From positions 124,001 to 188,000 of the forward strand of contig NZ_PEND01000006.1 of NCBI RefSeq assembly GCF_002844195.1: a stretch of DNA of 64,000 bases, in the 5' to 3' direction. The notes beneath the pieces are model-generated. The model did not search any database and had not been told where the DNA came from. It worked only from the letters and a program-made list of their open reading frames with translations. Source of the DNA: Halegenticoccus soli. GTDB lineage: Archaea > Halobacteriota > Halobacteria > Halobacteriales > Haloferacaceae. The position numbers were made by a program, and so were the translations under genes. Below, piece after piece: positions 1 to 8,912 of the stretch. The first letter of the stretch is position 1. Each line of letters begins with the position of its first letter.

Positions 1-939
1 GCCGACGTGGTGTTCGAGAACTTCCGGCCGGGGACGATGGAGCGGTGGGGGCTCGGACCGAACGCCCTGTTCGAGGCGAACCCCGAGGCGATCGTCGTCC
101 GCCTCTCGGGGTACGGGCAGACCGGCCCGCGCTCCTCGAAGCCCGGGTTCGGCACCGTCGCGGAGGGGATCTCCGGCTGGGCGAGCGTCAACGGCTTCCC
201 CGACCGCGAGCCCCTCCTGCCGCCGATCAGCCTCGCGGACCTCACCGCGGCGCAGTTCGCCGTGCAGGCGACGATGTTCGCCGTCTACGAGCGCGACCTC
301 GGCCGCGGCGGCAGCGGCGAGGGACAGGTCGTGGACGTGAGCCTCTACGAGCCGCTGTTCCGGCTGTTCGTCGGCGACGTGGAGGGGTACGACAAGCAGG
401 GCATCGTCCGCGAGCGGACCGGCAACCGCCACCCGAACGCCGTCCCGCGGAACGTCTACGAGACCGCGGACGGTCACCTGACCCTCTCTGCGTCCTCCCA
501 GCGCATCTTCGAGAACGTGATGCGCGCCATCGGCCGGCCCGACCTCGTCGACGACCCGCGGTTTTCGACCAACGAGCGGCGCGTCGAGAACGCGGACGAA
601 CTCGACGCGATCATCGAGGCGTGGACGCGCGAACGGCCGACCGACGAGGCCATCGAAGTCATGGAGGAGAGCGACGCGATCGTCGGGCCGGTGTACGACA
701 TGGGCGACATCTTCGAGGACGAGCAGTACCGCGCCCGCGGTGACATCGTCGAGGTCGAGGACGACGAGGTCGGTCGCCTCAGGACGGCCGCGCCGATCCC
801 GAAGTTCTCGCGCACGCCCGGCGCGGTGACCCACGCCGGACCGAGGCACGGACAGCACGACGAGGAAGTGTTCCGCGGCGAACTCGGTCTCGACGCCGAC
901 GAGTTCGAGCGCCTGCGGGCGGAGGGCGTCGTCCGATGA
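1..939 (+). CDS. Family III CoA-transferase (CaiB/BaiF type), 5' end cut by window edge
   Basis: The frame is already open at base 1 and reads through the family signature ENFRPGT at residues 6-12, which normally lies about 85 residues into a protein of roughly 400, so some 80 N-terminal residues are missing. The motif SLADLTAA contains the Asp (about residue 80 here) that matches the catalytic Asp of this family, which carries the CoA as an aspartyl-CoA thioester. Members move CoA between acyl-CoAs and free carboxylic acids in the cytoplasm; the substrate cannot be read from sequence. The stop codon overlaps the start of the LeuA-like gene (ATGA), so the two are very likely one operon acting on the same small organic acids. 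Confidence 0.9.
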   Translation, partial: ADVVFENFRPGTMERWGLGPNALFEANPEAIVVRLSGYGQTGPRSSKPGFGTVAEGISGWASVNGFPDREPLLPPISLADLTAAQFAVQATMFAVYERDLGRGGSGEGQVVDVSLYEPLFRLFVGDVEGYDKQGIVRERTGNRHPNAVPRNVYETADGHLTLSASSQRIFENVMRAIGRPDLVDDPRFSTNERRVENADELDAIIEAWTRERPTDEAIEVMEESDAIVGPVYDMGDIFEDEQYRARGDIVEVEDDEVGRLRTAAPIPKFSRTPGAVTHAGPRHGQHDEEVFRGELGLDADEFERLRAEGVVR

Positions 940-2024
940 AGCTGTGCGACGTGACGCTCCGCGAGGGCGACCAGATGCCCGGCCGGTCGTACTCGGTCGA
1001 ACAGAAGGTCGAGGCGGGCCTCGCGCTCGACCGCCTCGGCGTCGACTTCGTCGAGGCCGGCTTCCCGGCGACGGGCGAGAAGGACCGGCGCGCCGTCGCC
1101 GAGCTGGCCGAGGCCGCCGAGGCGGACGTCGCCGCGATCGCCCGGGCGGTGCCGGCCGACGTGGAGGCGGCGCTCGACGCGGGAGTGGACGTGATCTCCG
1201 TGTTCGGACCGGTGTCGTCGCTGCAACTGGAGCACGCCCTCGGGAAGTCGCGCGGGGAGATGCTCGACGCGATGCGCGACGCGGTCGACCTCGCGCTCTC
1301 GGGCGGCGCGCGGGTCCACCTCAGCCTCGTCGACGCGTTCCGAACCGAGCGCCGGCACGTCGTCGACGCCTGCGAGCGGTTCTCCGACGCCGAGTACGTC
1401 GTCCTCGCCGACACCGTGGGCGCGCGGACGCCTCGAACCGCCTCGGGCTTTCTCGACTCGCTCGGCGAGTCGGTCGACCTCGGGCGGATCGGCGTCCACT
1501 TCCACCAGGATCTCGGCGTGGCCACGGCGAACGCGCTCGCGGCGTACGAGGCGGGGGTCGGCAAGGCGGACGTCAGCGTCGCCTCGCTCGGGGAGCGGGC
1601 CGGCAACGCCGCCCTGGAGGAACTCGTCGTCGCGGGAACGGTCGAGTACGGCGAGTCGTTCGGCGTCGATCCGGAGCGCCTCGTCCCGGTCTGCCGGCGG
1701 GTGCTCGAAATCCTGGGGGAGGACGTCGACGCCCGGAAGCCGATCCTGGGCCGGGAGGTCGCAGAACACGAGTCGGGCATCCACACCGCCGCGATGCTGC
1801 GGGAGCCGAGCGTCTTCGAGCCGTTCGACCCCGCCGACTTCGGCGGCGAGCGGCGGCTCGTCTTCGGGGCGGGGACGGGCCGCGGCGGCGCGCGCGGGCT
1901 GCTCGAACGCGCCGGCGTCGAGCCGACCGACCGGCGCGTCGGGTCGCTGCTGTCGGCGCTCGCGGACGAGGGGCCGATGGGGACGGACGAGGCGGTCGCG
2001 CTCGCGCGGCGGCTGTTCGGCTGA
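936..2024 (+). CDS. LeuA/homocitrate-synthase-like acyltransferase or lyase (DRE-TIM family)
   Basis: 362 residues. The N-terminus carries the DRE-type metal and substrate motif TLREGDQ (residues 7-13), a His-x-His metal site in HFHQD (about 187) and the HESGIH motif (about 277) shared by isopropylmalate, homocitrate and citramalate synthases. These enzymes condense a 2-oxoacid with acetyl-CoA, and relatives run the reverse lyase reaction. The protein lacks the roughly 130-residue LeuA allosteric domain, so it resembles NifV-type homocitrate synthase in architecture. It overlaps the CoA-transferase gene by four bases, and an aconitase-type LeuC/LeuD pair lies 0.6 kb away on the other strand. 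The exact substrate is open: citramalate, homocitrate or a longer analogue. Confidence 0.8.
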   Translation: MKLCDVTLREGDQMPGRSYSVEQKVEAGLALDRLGVDFVEAGFPATGEKDRRAVAELAEAAEADVAAIARAVPADVEAALDAGVDVISVFGPVSSLQLEHALGKSRGEMLDAMRDAVDLALSGGARVHLSLVDAFRTERRHVVDACERFSDAEYVVLADTVGARTPRTASGFLDSLGESVDLGRIGVHFHQDLGVATANALAAYEAGVGKADVSVASLGERAGNAALEELVVAGTVEYGESFGVDPERLVPVCRRVLEILGEDVDARKPILGREVAEHESGIHTAAMLREPSVFEPFDPADFGGERRLVFGAGTGRGGARGLLERAGVEPTDRRVGSLLSALADEGPMGTDEAVALARRLFG

Positions 2025-2044
2025 TCGGCTTTCCGGCCCTCTCC

Positions 2045-2593
2045 TCACCCCTTCAGCTTCGACGCGAAGTTCTCCCGGAGCTTGTCGAGCTTCGGCGGGA
2101 CGTGGACCGCGCAGTACGCCTGGTCCGGGTTCCTCTCGTAGTAGTCCTGGTGGTACGCCTCGGCCTCGTAGAACGCCTCCAGGGGCTCGACCTCGGTCAC
2201 GATGGAGTCGTCGTAGGCCCCCGCCGCCTCCAGCTCCTCGATGAGCGCCTCCGCCGTCTCCCGCTGCTCGTCGTCGTGGTAGAAGACGGCCGAGCGGTAC
2301 TGGCTCCCGACGTCCGGTCCCTGCCGATTCAGCTGCGTCGGGTCGTGGATCGTGAAGAAGACCTCCAGTAGCTCCCGGTAGCTGATCGCGTCGGGATCGT
2401 AGGCGATCTGGACGACCTCGGCGTGGCCGGTTTCGCCCGAGCACACCTCCTCGTAGGTCGGATCTTCCGTCGTCCCGCCGGCGTACCCGGAGGTGACGGA
2501 CAGCACCCCCTCCAGCCGTTCGAACGGGGCCTCGACGCACCAGAAGCAGCCGCCCGCGAGCGTCGCCAGTTCCGCGTTTCGGTGGTCTGTCAT
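2045..2593 (-). CDS. msrA: Peptide methionine-S-sulfoxide reductase MsrA
   Basis: 182 residues. The catalytic motif GGCFWC sits at residues 14-19, with the nucleophilic Cys at 16 followed by the usual Glu-containing stretch. It reduces methionine-S-sulfoxide in oxidised cytoplasmic proteins using thioredoxin-type reductants. Later conserved blocks, including the SGYAGG segment, the RSAVFYH block and the YHQDYY segment, are all present, and the length is normal for the family. The gene stands between the LeuA-like gene (convergent, 20 bases apart) and the LeuD-like gene (25 bases upstream on the same strand), so it may be read through from the leuCD-like promoter. Confidence 0.95.
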   Translation of the reverse strand: MTDHRNAELATLAGGCFWCVEAPFERLEGVLSVTSGYAGGTTEDPTYEEVCSGETGHAEVVQIAYDPDAISYRELLEVFFTIHDPTQLNRQGPDVGSQYRSAVFYHDDEQRETAEALIEELEAAGAYDDSIVTEVEPLEAFYEAEAYHQDYYERNPDQAYCAVHVPPKLDKLRENFASKLKG

Positions 2594-2617
2594 CGCCGCC
2601 CCTTGGTCCTCTACGGG

Positions 2618-3154
2618 CTAAGGACCTCCGGTCCCGGCTCGGCGAGACGCGGGTCCGTCGGGCCCCTCGCCACCCTCCGCGAGCAGCCGCCGGCCGTACT
2701 CGATCAGCCCGCCCGCGTCGACGAGTTCGCGCAGGAACGCCGGGTACGACGCCGCCCGAAGCACCTCGCCGGTAGTCTCGTCGGTCACGGAGCCCTCGCC
2801 GACGTCGACGCGCAGGGCGTCACCCTCGGAGATCCCCGCGGTCGACTCGACCCGGAGCGCGGGGAGGCCAACGTTGATCGCGTTGCGGAAGAAGATGCGG
2901 GCGAACGACTCGGCGACGACCGCGGACGCGCCCGCGCCTTTGAGCGCCAGCGCCGCGTGCTCGCGGGAGGAGCCGCAGCCGAAGTTGGTTCCGGCGACGA
3001 CCACGTCGCCCGGCTCGAACCGCCCCGCGAACGTCGGATCCGCGCCGCCCATCGCGTGCGCCGCCAGCGCGTCCGGGTCGGCGGAGGTGACGTGCTCGGC
3101 CCGGATGATCGCGTCGGTGTCGACGTCGTCGCCGAAGACGAACGCGCGACCCAC
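2618..3154 (-). CDS. Aconitase-family small subunit (LeuD / homoaconitase type)
   Basis: 178 residues. It has the swivelling-domain signature GTNFGCGSSREHA, which binds substrate carboxylates in isopropylmalate and homoaconitate isomerases. The start is GTG at 3154, chosen because it directly abuts the TAG stop of the large-subunit gene and gives the normal N-terminus with the motif GDDVDTDAII. The C-terminus carries an extra Gly/Pro/Arg-rich tail of about 20 residues that is not part of the fold. The two subunits form a heteromeric Fe-S hydro-lyase. Given the linked LeuA-like synthase, it probably isomerises that enzyme's product. Confidence 0.88.
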   Translation of the reverse strand: MGRAFVFGDDVDTDAIIRAEHVTSADPDALAAHAMGGADPTFAGRFEPGDVVVAGTNFGCGSSREHAALALKGAGASAVVAESFARIFFRNAINVGLPALRVESTAGISEGDALRVDVGEGSVTDETTGEVLRAASYPAFLRELVDAGGLIEYGRRLLAEGGEGPDGPASRRAGTGGP

Positions 3155-4414
3155 CTACGCCACCTCCTCGGGGTGGGCGATCTCGCCCGCGACCGCGCTC
3201 GCGGCCGCGACGGCCGGGCTCGCCAGGTACACCTCGCTCTCGGGGTGGCCCATCCGCCCGGTGAAGTTGCGGTTCGTCGTCGAGACCGCGATCTCGCCCG
3301 CGTCGAGCACCCCCGTCCGCTGGCCGAAGCACGCCCCGCAGCCGGGGTTCTCCATCGTCGCCCCCGCGTCGAGGAACGTCGCTGTCCAGCCCTCCTCGAC
3401 GCAGAGTCGTTCGAGCCGCCGCGAGCCCGGGGTGACGATGAGCCGCACCCCCTCTGCGACCTCGCTTCCGTCGAGCACCTCCGCGGCGGCGCGGAGGTCC
3501 GACTCCCGCCCGTTCGTACAGGAGCCGATCACCGCCTGGTCGATCTCGACTCCCTCGGTCTGCACCTCGGAGACGGAGACTGCGTTCGCCGGCAGATTGG
3601 GCACCGCGACCCGCGGCTCCATCCCGTCGCAGTCGATCGTCGCGACGGTCGCGTACTCGGCGTCGTCGTCGGGGACGTAGATGGCGTACTCCCCGCCCGC
3701 GTGCGCGTCCGCGAAGGCGCGAGTGATCCCGTCGGGCTCGACGATGCCCGTCGCCGCGCCCGCCTCGATCGCCATGTTCGCCAGGGTGAACCGGTCGTCC
3801 ATCGGGAGGTCGCGCACGACCGGGCCGCCGAACTCGATCGCGTGCGAGACGGCGCCGTCGACGCCGAGTTCGGCGAGCGCGGCGAGGACCAGATCCTTGC
3901 CGCACACCCAGGGGTCCGGCTCGCCGACGAACTCCACCCGCGTGGTCTCGGGGACGCGGAGCCACAGCCAGCCGAACGCCATCGCGAAGGCGAGGTCCGT
4001 CGAGCCGACGCCGGTCGCGAACGCCCCGAGCGCGCCCTCGGTGCAGCTGTGGCTGTCCGCGCCGACCATTAGGTCGCCGGGCTTCACGAGCCCGTCCTCG
4101 GGGACGACGACGTGCTCCTGCCCCTGCGAGCCCTGCGGGTAGAACACGGTCCCGTGCTCCGCAGCGAAGGCCTCGCAGGCGCCGTACAGTTCGGCGGCGT
4201 ACTCGTTGTGCGCCGGGACGAGGTGATCGGGAATGACCGCGATCCGCTCGGGATCGAACACCGTTTCGACCCCCAATCGTTCGAACTCCTCGATCGCGGG
4301 CGGCAGCGTGATGTCGTGTCCGAAGGCGAAGTCGACGGGCGCGCGGACGATCTCGCCCGGCTCGACCGGTCGCCCCACCTTCGCCGAGAGGATCTGCTCG
4401 GCTATCGTTGGCAT
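3155..4414 (-). CDS. Aconitase-family large subunit (LeuC / homoaconitase type)
   Basis: 419 residues. The three Cys ligands of the [4Fe-4S] cluster are visible: one in GSCTNGR and two in PGCGACFG. The substrate-binding motif GADSHSCTEGA is intact. The start was placed at ATG 4414 (MPTIAEQ) rather than an upstream in-frame start at 4441, because family members begin at this motif and a TATA-like CATATGC lies about 27 bases upstream. It forms a complex with the LeuD-like subunit encoded immediately downstream. It could be isopropylmalate isomerase for leucine synthesis or a paralogue for citramalate, homocitrate or mesaconate chemistry; the linkage to a CoA-transferase suggests a paralogue. 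Confidence 0.88.
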   Translation of the reverse strand: MPTIAEQILSAKVGRPVEPGEIVRAPVDFAFGHDITLPPAIEEFERLGVETVFDPERIAVIPDHLVPAHNEYAAELYGACEAFAAEHGTVFYPQGSQGQEHVVVPEDGLVKPGDLMVGADSHSCTEGALGAFATGVGSTDLAFAMAFGWLWLRVPETTRVEFVGEPDPWVCGKDLVLAALAELGVDGAVSHAIEFGGPVVRDLPMDDRFTLANMAIEAGAATGIVEPDGITRAFADAHAGGEYAIYVPDDDAEYATVATIDCDGMEPRVAVPNLPANAVSVSEVQTEGVEIDQAVIGSCTNGRESDLRAAAEVLDGSEVAEGVRLIVTPGSRRLERLCVEEGWTATFLDAGATMENPGCGACFGQRTGVLDAGEIAVSTTNRNFTGRMGHPESEVYLASPAVAAASAVAGEIAHPEEVA

Positions 4415-4609
4415 GAGTACTGTTAGCGCGCAACTCTGCATATGGCGTTCCCCGATGCTCGTCGGGTCTTTATGTCGCCGCCCGCCGGCTCCCGAATCCT
4501 CGCTCTCGCCTGCGGGGACTCCGCGCTCCGGTCGTCCCGCCCCTCCGCCCTCTTTATCGGCGGGGAGACGCGTGCGAACGTTTGACGAAGGGTTTTAGGT
4601 CCCATATCC

Positions 4610-4622
4610 GCATTATCGATTA
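4610..4622 (+). promoter_or_regulatory. TATA-like promoter of the Bat-type regulator gene
   Basis: The AT-rich block CATTATCGATTAT stands about 26-38 bases ahead of the ATG at 4648, the spacing expected for a haloarchaeal core promoter with a leaderless or nearly leaderless transcript. Confidence 0.45.
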
Positions 4623-4647
4623 TCACGGTTCCGGACCGGTGTCTCCG

Positions 4648-5292
4648 ATGTTCCAGGCAGAACTCAACCTCAAGCAGGAGAAGGCGTGCGTGCTCTCGGA
4701 GCTGTCGCGGCGCGTGACGAGCCCGCTACGCATCGAGATCGAGGAGCTCCACGATCACAAGGTGACGTTCATCGTCGACGCCGGCGAGGAGTTCGAAACG
4801 GCTCACCGGTGCCTCGCGGAGTCCGACGAGGTGCTGCACCTCGACGCGATCGGCGACGAGCAGCTCCTCGTGACCAAGCCCTCCTGCGGCGCGTACTCCG
4901 CCGTGTACAAGAACCACGGGGTACTCCGCCGGCAGAACTACATCTCCGACACGCAGCGCGTGTACAACGTCCTCGTCTTCCGGCGCGAGGACCTGAAGGA
5001 CATCGTCGCCGACTTCAAGGACATCGGCACGGTGACGCTCGGGAAGCTGACGAAGTACGACGAGCCGCGCTCCGTGCTCACCGCCCGCCAGCGCGAGGTG
5101 ATCGAGCACGCCTTCTCCCGCGGGTACTTCCGCTGGCCGCGCGAGGCGACGAGCGAGGAGCTCGCCGCCGACCTGGACATCAGCCGGGCGACCTTCCTCG
5201 AACACCTCCGGAAAGCCGAGGCGAAACTGCTCTCGCAGCTGCTCGACGACGACCCCCACTCCCGGCCCCGCATCGGCGTCCGGGCGCGCTGA
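4648..5292 (+). CDS. Bat-type HTH regulator (bacterio-opsin activator-like, HTH_10)
   Basis: 214 residues. The first ~140 residues form the sensor-like N-terminal domain typical of small haloarchaeal Bat homologues. The C-terminal ~60 residues, beginning LTARQREVIEHAF, are the HTH_10 DNA-binding domain; the recognition helix is within DISRATFLEHLRKAE. The ATG at 4648 was preferred over a start at 4582 because family members begin MFQAEL or similar. The gene is divergent from the leuCD-like pair and may regulate it, but nothing in the sequence proves that. Many paralogues exist in haloarchaea, controlling diverse genes, so the regulon is unknown. Confidence 0.85.
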   Translation: MFQAELNLKQEKACVLSELSRRVTSPLRIEIEELHDHKVTFIVDAGEEFETAHRCLAESDEVLHLDAIGDEQLLVTKPSCGAYSAVYKNHGVLRRQNYISDTQRVYNVLVFRREDLKDIVADFKDIGTVTLGKLTKYDEPRSVLTARQREVIEHAFSRGYFRWPREATSEELAADLDISRATFLEHLRKAEAKLLSQLLDDDPHSRPRIGVRAR

Positions 5293-5429
5293 TTCGCGGT
5301 CGTCTCCGACCACGGTACTAACCGCGCTATTCGCCGAAAAGGGAGGTCTTCGCGATTTCGTCCCCGACGGAGCGGCGGACCCGATGAAGCGGGTGAGGAC
5401 GGAACCGTCCGACGGGAGGCCGAGGTCCC

Positions 5430-6347
5430 CTACGAGATGCCCTCTAGGGCCGCGAAAACGCCGTTTCTGAACCGCTCGGCGCGTTCGGCCGTCTCTTCCG
5501 CTCCGTACTGGTTCTGTACGTACAGCGACTCGAGGTAGTAGACCCCGTTCAGCGCGACGTAGAGCGGTCTCCGGCGCTCGAAGCCGGCCGGGATCGATCG
5601 AACGGACTCGTACCCGTCCCGGAACGCCCGCTGCGAGGCGTCGGTATCCGGATCGAACGTCGGGAGGGCGGTCCGCCAGTAGTCGAACTCGCCCGGTGCC
5701 GCGATCGCGTGCTCGAAGTCCACCACGCAGGCGACGCGTCCGTCGACCACAGCGACGTGTTCGGGCGTCGCCCAGCCGTGACAGCAGACGGGACCGTCCG
5801 AGCCGGCGAAGACCTCCGGACGGTCGGCCAGGAAGTCGGCGACGGCGTCCGCGGCGTCGGCGTGTCCGTGCCGCGCGAGAACCGGGCGGTGACGGCGGAC
5901 GTACGCGATAGCGGCCGCGCGCCAGTCGTCCTCTCCGGCGGTCGCAACCCCGTCGTCTTCCGGGTGAAACTGACCGTACCCGTCGAGAAGCGGGGCGGTT
6001 TCGTCGTGCAGCGTCGCGAGCGCCCGACCCGCGGCCCTCGCCCACGTTTCGTCCACTTCCCGTCCCTCGTCGGGCGCTGGAGCGTTCGGGTGCCAGGCGG
6101 CGACGTAGTAGTCGTCTCCGACCAGCAGGACCTCGGGCACCGGTACGGAGGTCCGATCGCCGACGAACGCGATCACGCGCCCTTCGGTGGCGGCACTCCC
6201 CGTCGGGCCGGTGTCGCCCTTGTAGACGGCGCGCCGGCCGTCAACGCGGACTTCGTACACCTCGTGGGGCGGGACGTCGTGGAGCCGACGAACGATTCTG
6301 TGAGTAGCGAACTGCGACGCGAGTCTGTTGTGTGCGTCCTGTCTCAT
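5430..6347 (-). CDS. Phosphotransferase-fold (APH/choline kinase-like) protein with altered catalytic loop
   Basis: 305 residues with the overall order of aminoglycoside phosphotransferase-fold kinases: a Lys in RRAVYKGD near residue 40, a catalytic-loop region reading CCHGWATPEHVAV, and a metal-binding motif VVDFEHA. In active members the loop reads HGDxxxxN; here the Asp (general base) is Trp and the Asn (metal ligand) is His, while the later Asp is kept. It may therefore bind a nucleotide or small molecule without phosphorylating it, or be a decaying gene. The gene stands alone between the convergent Bat-type gene and the ABC importer operon. No substrate can be inferred. Confidence 0.75.
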   Translation of the reverse strand: MRQDAHNRLASQFATHRIVRRLHDVPPHEVYEVRVDGRRAVYKGDTGPTGSAATEGRVIAFVGDRTSVPVPEVLLVGDDYYVAAWHPNAPAPDEGREVDETWARAAGRALATLHDETAPLLDGYGQFHPEDDGVATAGEDDWRAAAIAYVRRHRPVLARHGHADAADAVADFLADRPEVFAGSDGPVCCHGWATPEHVAVVDGRVACVVDFEHAIAAPGEFDYWRTALPTFDPDTDASQRAFRDGYESVRSIPAGFERRRPLYVALNGVYYLESLYVQNQYGAEETAERAERFRNGVFAALEGIS

Positions 6348-6467
6348 AGTGGTTCGCCGCGTGACGCGCGGCGGTCGGCCGTTCGCGGCGCGGTGCCGGG
6401 GCTACGGCCGAGAGAAGACGACCGGAAGATCCGGACGCCGGGTAAAAAGACTTCCGCCCCCGCCGCC

Positions 6468-7262
6468 TCACATCCGCACGTCGGCCGTCTCCCCGCCGCG
6501 CGCGCCGAGGCGCTTTTCCGCGGCGAAGAAGGCGACGTTGACGGCGGCGGCGACGGCGACGAGCACGACGATGATCGCCAGCATCCGCGCGATCTGCGCG
6601 CCGACGATGTACTCGACGAGCGTGTACCCCAGCCCGGCGCGCGAGGCGAACATCTCCCCGAGGACCACGCCGAGGAACGTGAGGTTGAACCCGAGGCGGA
6701 GTCCGATCACGAGCCCCGGAAGGATCGACGGGACGATGATCTCGCGGAAGGTCTGCCACCGCGACAGGAGGAGCGAGCGGCCGATCTTCAGGTGGTCGTC
6801 CTCCACGGTCTCCATCGCGGCCATGGTGAGGATCGCCACGGGGAACACCCCGTGGAACCAGCCGAAGGCGATCTTCGACTCGACCCCGAGCGCGAAGACG
6901 AACAGGAAGACGGGGTAGAGCGTCACCTTCGGGACGGAGTAGACGCCGAGGATGAGCGGCTCGAACACCTCCCGCCAGAAGTCGCTGAGGCCGAGCGCGA
7001 CGCCGACCCAGACCCCGACGAGGACGGCCAGCGCGTACGCGACCGCCAGCGTGAAGAGCGTGATCCGCAGATCGGCGAGCAGCCACCCGTCGGCGAAGCC
7101 GCCGAGGAGCTCGCCGACGGTCGCGGCGGGCGTCGCCAGCGCGAACTCCCCGGCCACCGTCGCGAGCGCCTGCCACAGCAGGACGAGCGCGACCGGGACA
7201 AGGAGCCGTCCGGCGGTCACCGCGTCGACCCCGCGGAGCCGCCCGCCGGTGTCGACGCTCAC
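6468..7262 (-). CDS. ABC transporter permease, NitT/TauT family (second permease)
   Basis: 264 residues, about six hydrophobic segments, and the EAA-type cytoplasmic loop in the stretch REIIVPSILPGLVIGLRLG that docks onto the ATPase. The start is GTG at 7262, which overlaps the stop of the upstream permease (GTGA); a longer reading upstream is only the shadow of that gene. It is the last gene of the order binding protein, ATPase, permease, permease. The two permeases probably form a heterodimeric channel. Family substrates include nitrate, sulfonates, taurine and thiamine-pyrimidine precursors; sequence alone does not decide. Confidence 0.88.
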   Translation of the reverse strand: MSVDTGGRLRGVDAVTAGRLLVPVALVLLWQALATVAGEFALATPAATVGELLGGFADGWLLADLRITLFTLAVAYALAVLVGVWVGVALGLSDFWREVFEPLILGVYSVPKVTLYPVFLFVFALGVESKIAFGWFHGVFPVAILTMAAMETVEDDHLKIGRSLLLSRWQTFREIIVPSILPGLVIGLRLGFNLTFLGVVLGEMFASRAGLGYTLVEYIVGAQIARMLAIIVVLVAVAAAVNVAFFAAEKRLGARGGETADVRM

Positions 7263-8059
7263 GCTCTCACCCGCCGGTACAGGCGCTTTTCGATCGCGAT
7301 GAGCAGGCCGTTCACAGCCAGGGCCAGGAGGACCACGAGCAGCATCGCGGCGTACATCCCGCGGACGTCGAAGTTGTCGTAGTTGAAGGAGATGAGCCAG
7401 CCGAGGCCGCTGTCGGCGAGGATGAACTCGCTCGCGATGGTGCCGATGAGCGCGTAGATGAATCCGAGCTTCAGCCCCGTAAAGACGTACGGGACCGCCG
7501 CCGGGAAGTAGACGTGCTGGAGCAGCTGCCGCGGGGTGAGATTCATGTCGCGGCCGGCTTTCACGTACACCTCCGGGATCTCGGCGAGTCCCGACGCCGT
7601 GTTCGTGACGACGATGACGACGCTGAACCCCCACGCGATGGCGACGATGGGGGCGATCCCGAGGCCCATGATCGAGATGAGGAGCGGGTAGAAGGCGAAG
7701 AACGGAACCGCGTAGTAGATGAGCAGGTACGGGTCGAGAATCTCCTTCAGCGTCTCGACCTTCCACAGGAGGACGCCGCCGGGAACGCCGGTCAGCAGCG
7801 CGAGGGCGAACGCGCCGAACACCGCGGAGAACGTCTGGACGACGTGCGGTTCGAGCGCCCCCGTCGACAGGAGCGTCCAGAGCTCCCCGAGCATCGCCGA
7901 CAGGGGGATGAGCGTCGTCGGATCGACGAGCCCCACCGTCGGCCCGAACTCGACGAACGCGAGGAAGCCGAGCACGATAGCCCCGCGGGCGGCTTTCACC
8001 CGCTGCGATCGAGTCAGCGGCAGCGACGCCGAGGGTCCGATGTCGGTGATCGTGCTCAT
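7259..8059 (-). CDS. ABC transporter permease, NitT/TauT family (first permease)
   Basis: 266 residues, with about six membrane segments from residue 25 on, and the coupling-loop region containing LLQHVYFPAAVPYVFTGLK. The ATG at 8059 overlaps the stop of the ATPase gene (ATGA) and its own stop overlaps the GTG of the second permease, so translation of the operon is tightly coupled. It is similar in layout to, but clearly different in sequence from, the second permease, which suggests an old duplication and a heterodimeric pore. Confidence 0.88.
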   Translation of the reverse strand: MSTITDIGPSASLPLTRSQRVKAARGAIVLGFLAFVEFGPTVGLVDPTTLIPLSAMLGELWTLLSTGALEPHVVQTFSAVFGAFALALLTGVPGGVLLWKVETLKEILDPYLLIYYAVPFFAFYPLLISIMGLGIAPIVAIAWGFSVVIVVTNTASGLAEIPEVYVKAGRDMNLTPRQLLQHVYFPAAVPYVFTGLKLGFIYALIGTIASEFILADSGLGWLISFNYDNFDVRGMYAAMLLVVLLALAVNGLLIAIEKRLYRRVRA

Positions 8060-8910
8060 GTGTCCGCGGGGCGCGTTTCCGCCTTCGCTTCGGCGCCGTC
8101 GCCCGATTCCGCGTCCACGCGCCGGCCGGTCTTCTGCTCGAGGCCGCGTCTGCTCTCGTCCTTGAGTTCGTTCCAGAGCCGCTGGACGAGGTCGTTGAAC
8201 GCGGCGGTCGTCATCGTGTCGCCGTCGCGCGGGCGCGGGATGTCGTTCTCGACGATCGCCTTGAACCGTCCCGGCCTGGCGCTCATCACGGCGATGCGAT
8301 CCGACAGCTGGGCCGCCTCGTTGATGTTGTGCGTGACGAAGAGGATCGTCGCCCCCGTCTCCCGCCAGATGCGGAGCAGCTCCTCGCCGAGGATGAGCCG
8401 CGTCTGCTCGTCGAGCGCGCCGAACGGCTCGTCCATCAGGACGATGTCGGGCTCCATGACGAGCGTCCGGGCGATGGCGACTCGCTGGTTCATCCCGCCC
8501 GACAGCTCCGAGGGTCGGGCGTTCTCGAACCCGGTGAGCCCGACGAGATCCAGCATCTCCGTCGCGCGTCGGCGTCGTTCGGCCTTGTCGACGCCGTTCA
8601 TCCGCAGGCCGAACGTGACGTTCTGGAGGACGGACAGCCACGGGAAGGTGCTGTGGCTCTGAAACACCATCCCGATCCGCGGATCCGGCCCGGTCACCGG
8701 ATCGCCTTCGATGCGGATCCGCCCCTCCGTCGGCTCGACGAGGCCGCCGATGAGCTCGAACAGAGTGCTCTTGCCGCACCCCGTCGGTCCGATGATCGAG
8801 ACGAACTCCCCCCGGTCGATCGTCATGTCGACGCTGTCGAGCGCCTTCACCGTGCTCGTGCGGTCGTCGCCGAGTCCGTACGTCTTCGAGACGTTGTCGA
8901 TCTCCAGCAT
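8056..8910 (-). CDS. ABC transporter ATP-binding protein, NitT/TauT family
   Basis: 284 residues. Walker A GPTGCGKST, signature LSGGMNQR, Walker B LMDEPFGALD and the H-loop FVTHN are all intact, so the ATPase should be active. ATG 8910 was chosen because MLEIDNVSKTYG is the usual N-terminus; the gene begins two bases after the stop of the binding-protein gene. The C-terminal ~50 residues after the nucleotide domain are charged and not conserved. It powers the two permeases encoded downstream. Confidence 0.92.
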   Translation of the reverse strand: MLEIDNVSKTYGLGDDRTSTVKALDSVDMTIDRGEFVSIIGPTGCGKSTLFELIGGLVEPTEGRIRIEGDPVTGPDPRIGMVFQSHSTFPWLSVLQNVTFGLRMNGVDKAERRRRATEMLDLVGLTGFENARPSELSGGMNQRVAIARTLVMEPDIVLMDEPFGALDEQTRLILGEELLRIWRETGATILFVTHNINEAAQLSDRIAVMSARPGRFKAIVENDIPRPRDGDTMTTAAFNDLVQRLWNELKDESRRGLEQKTGRRVDAESGDGAEAKAETRPADT

Positions 8911-8912
8911 AG

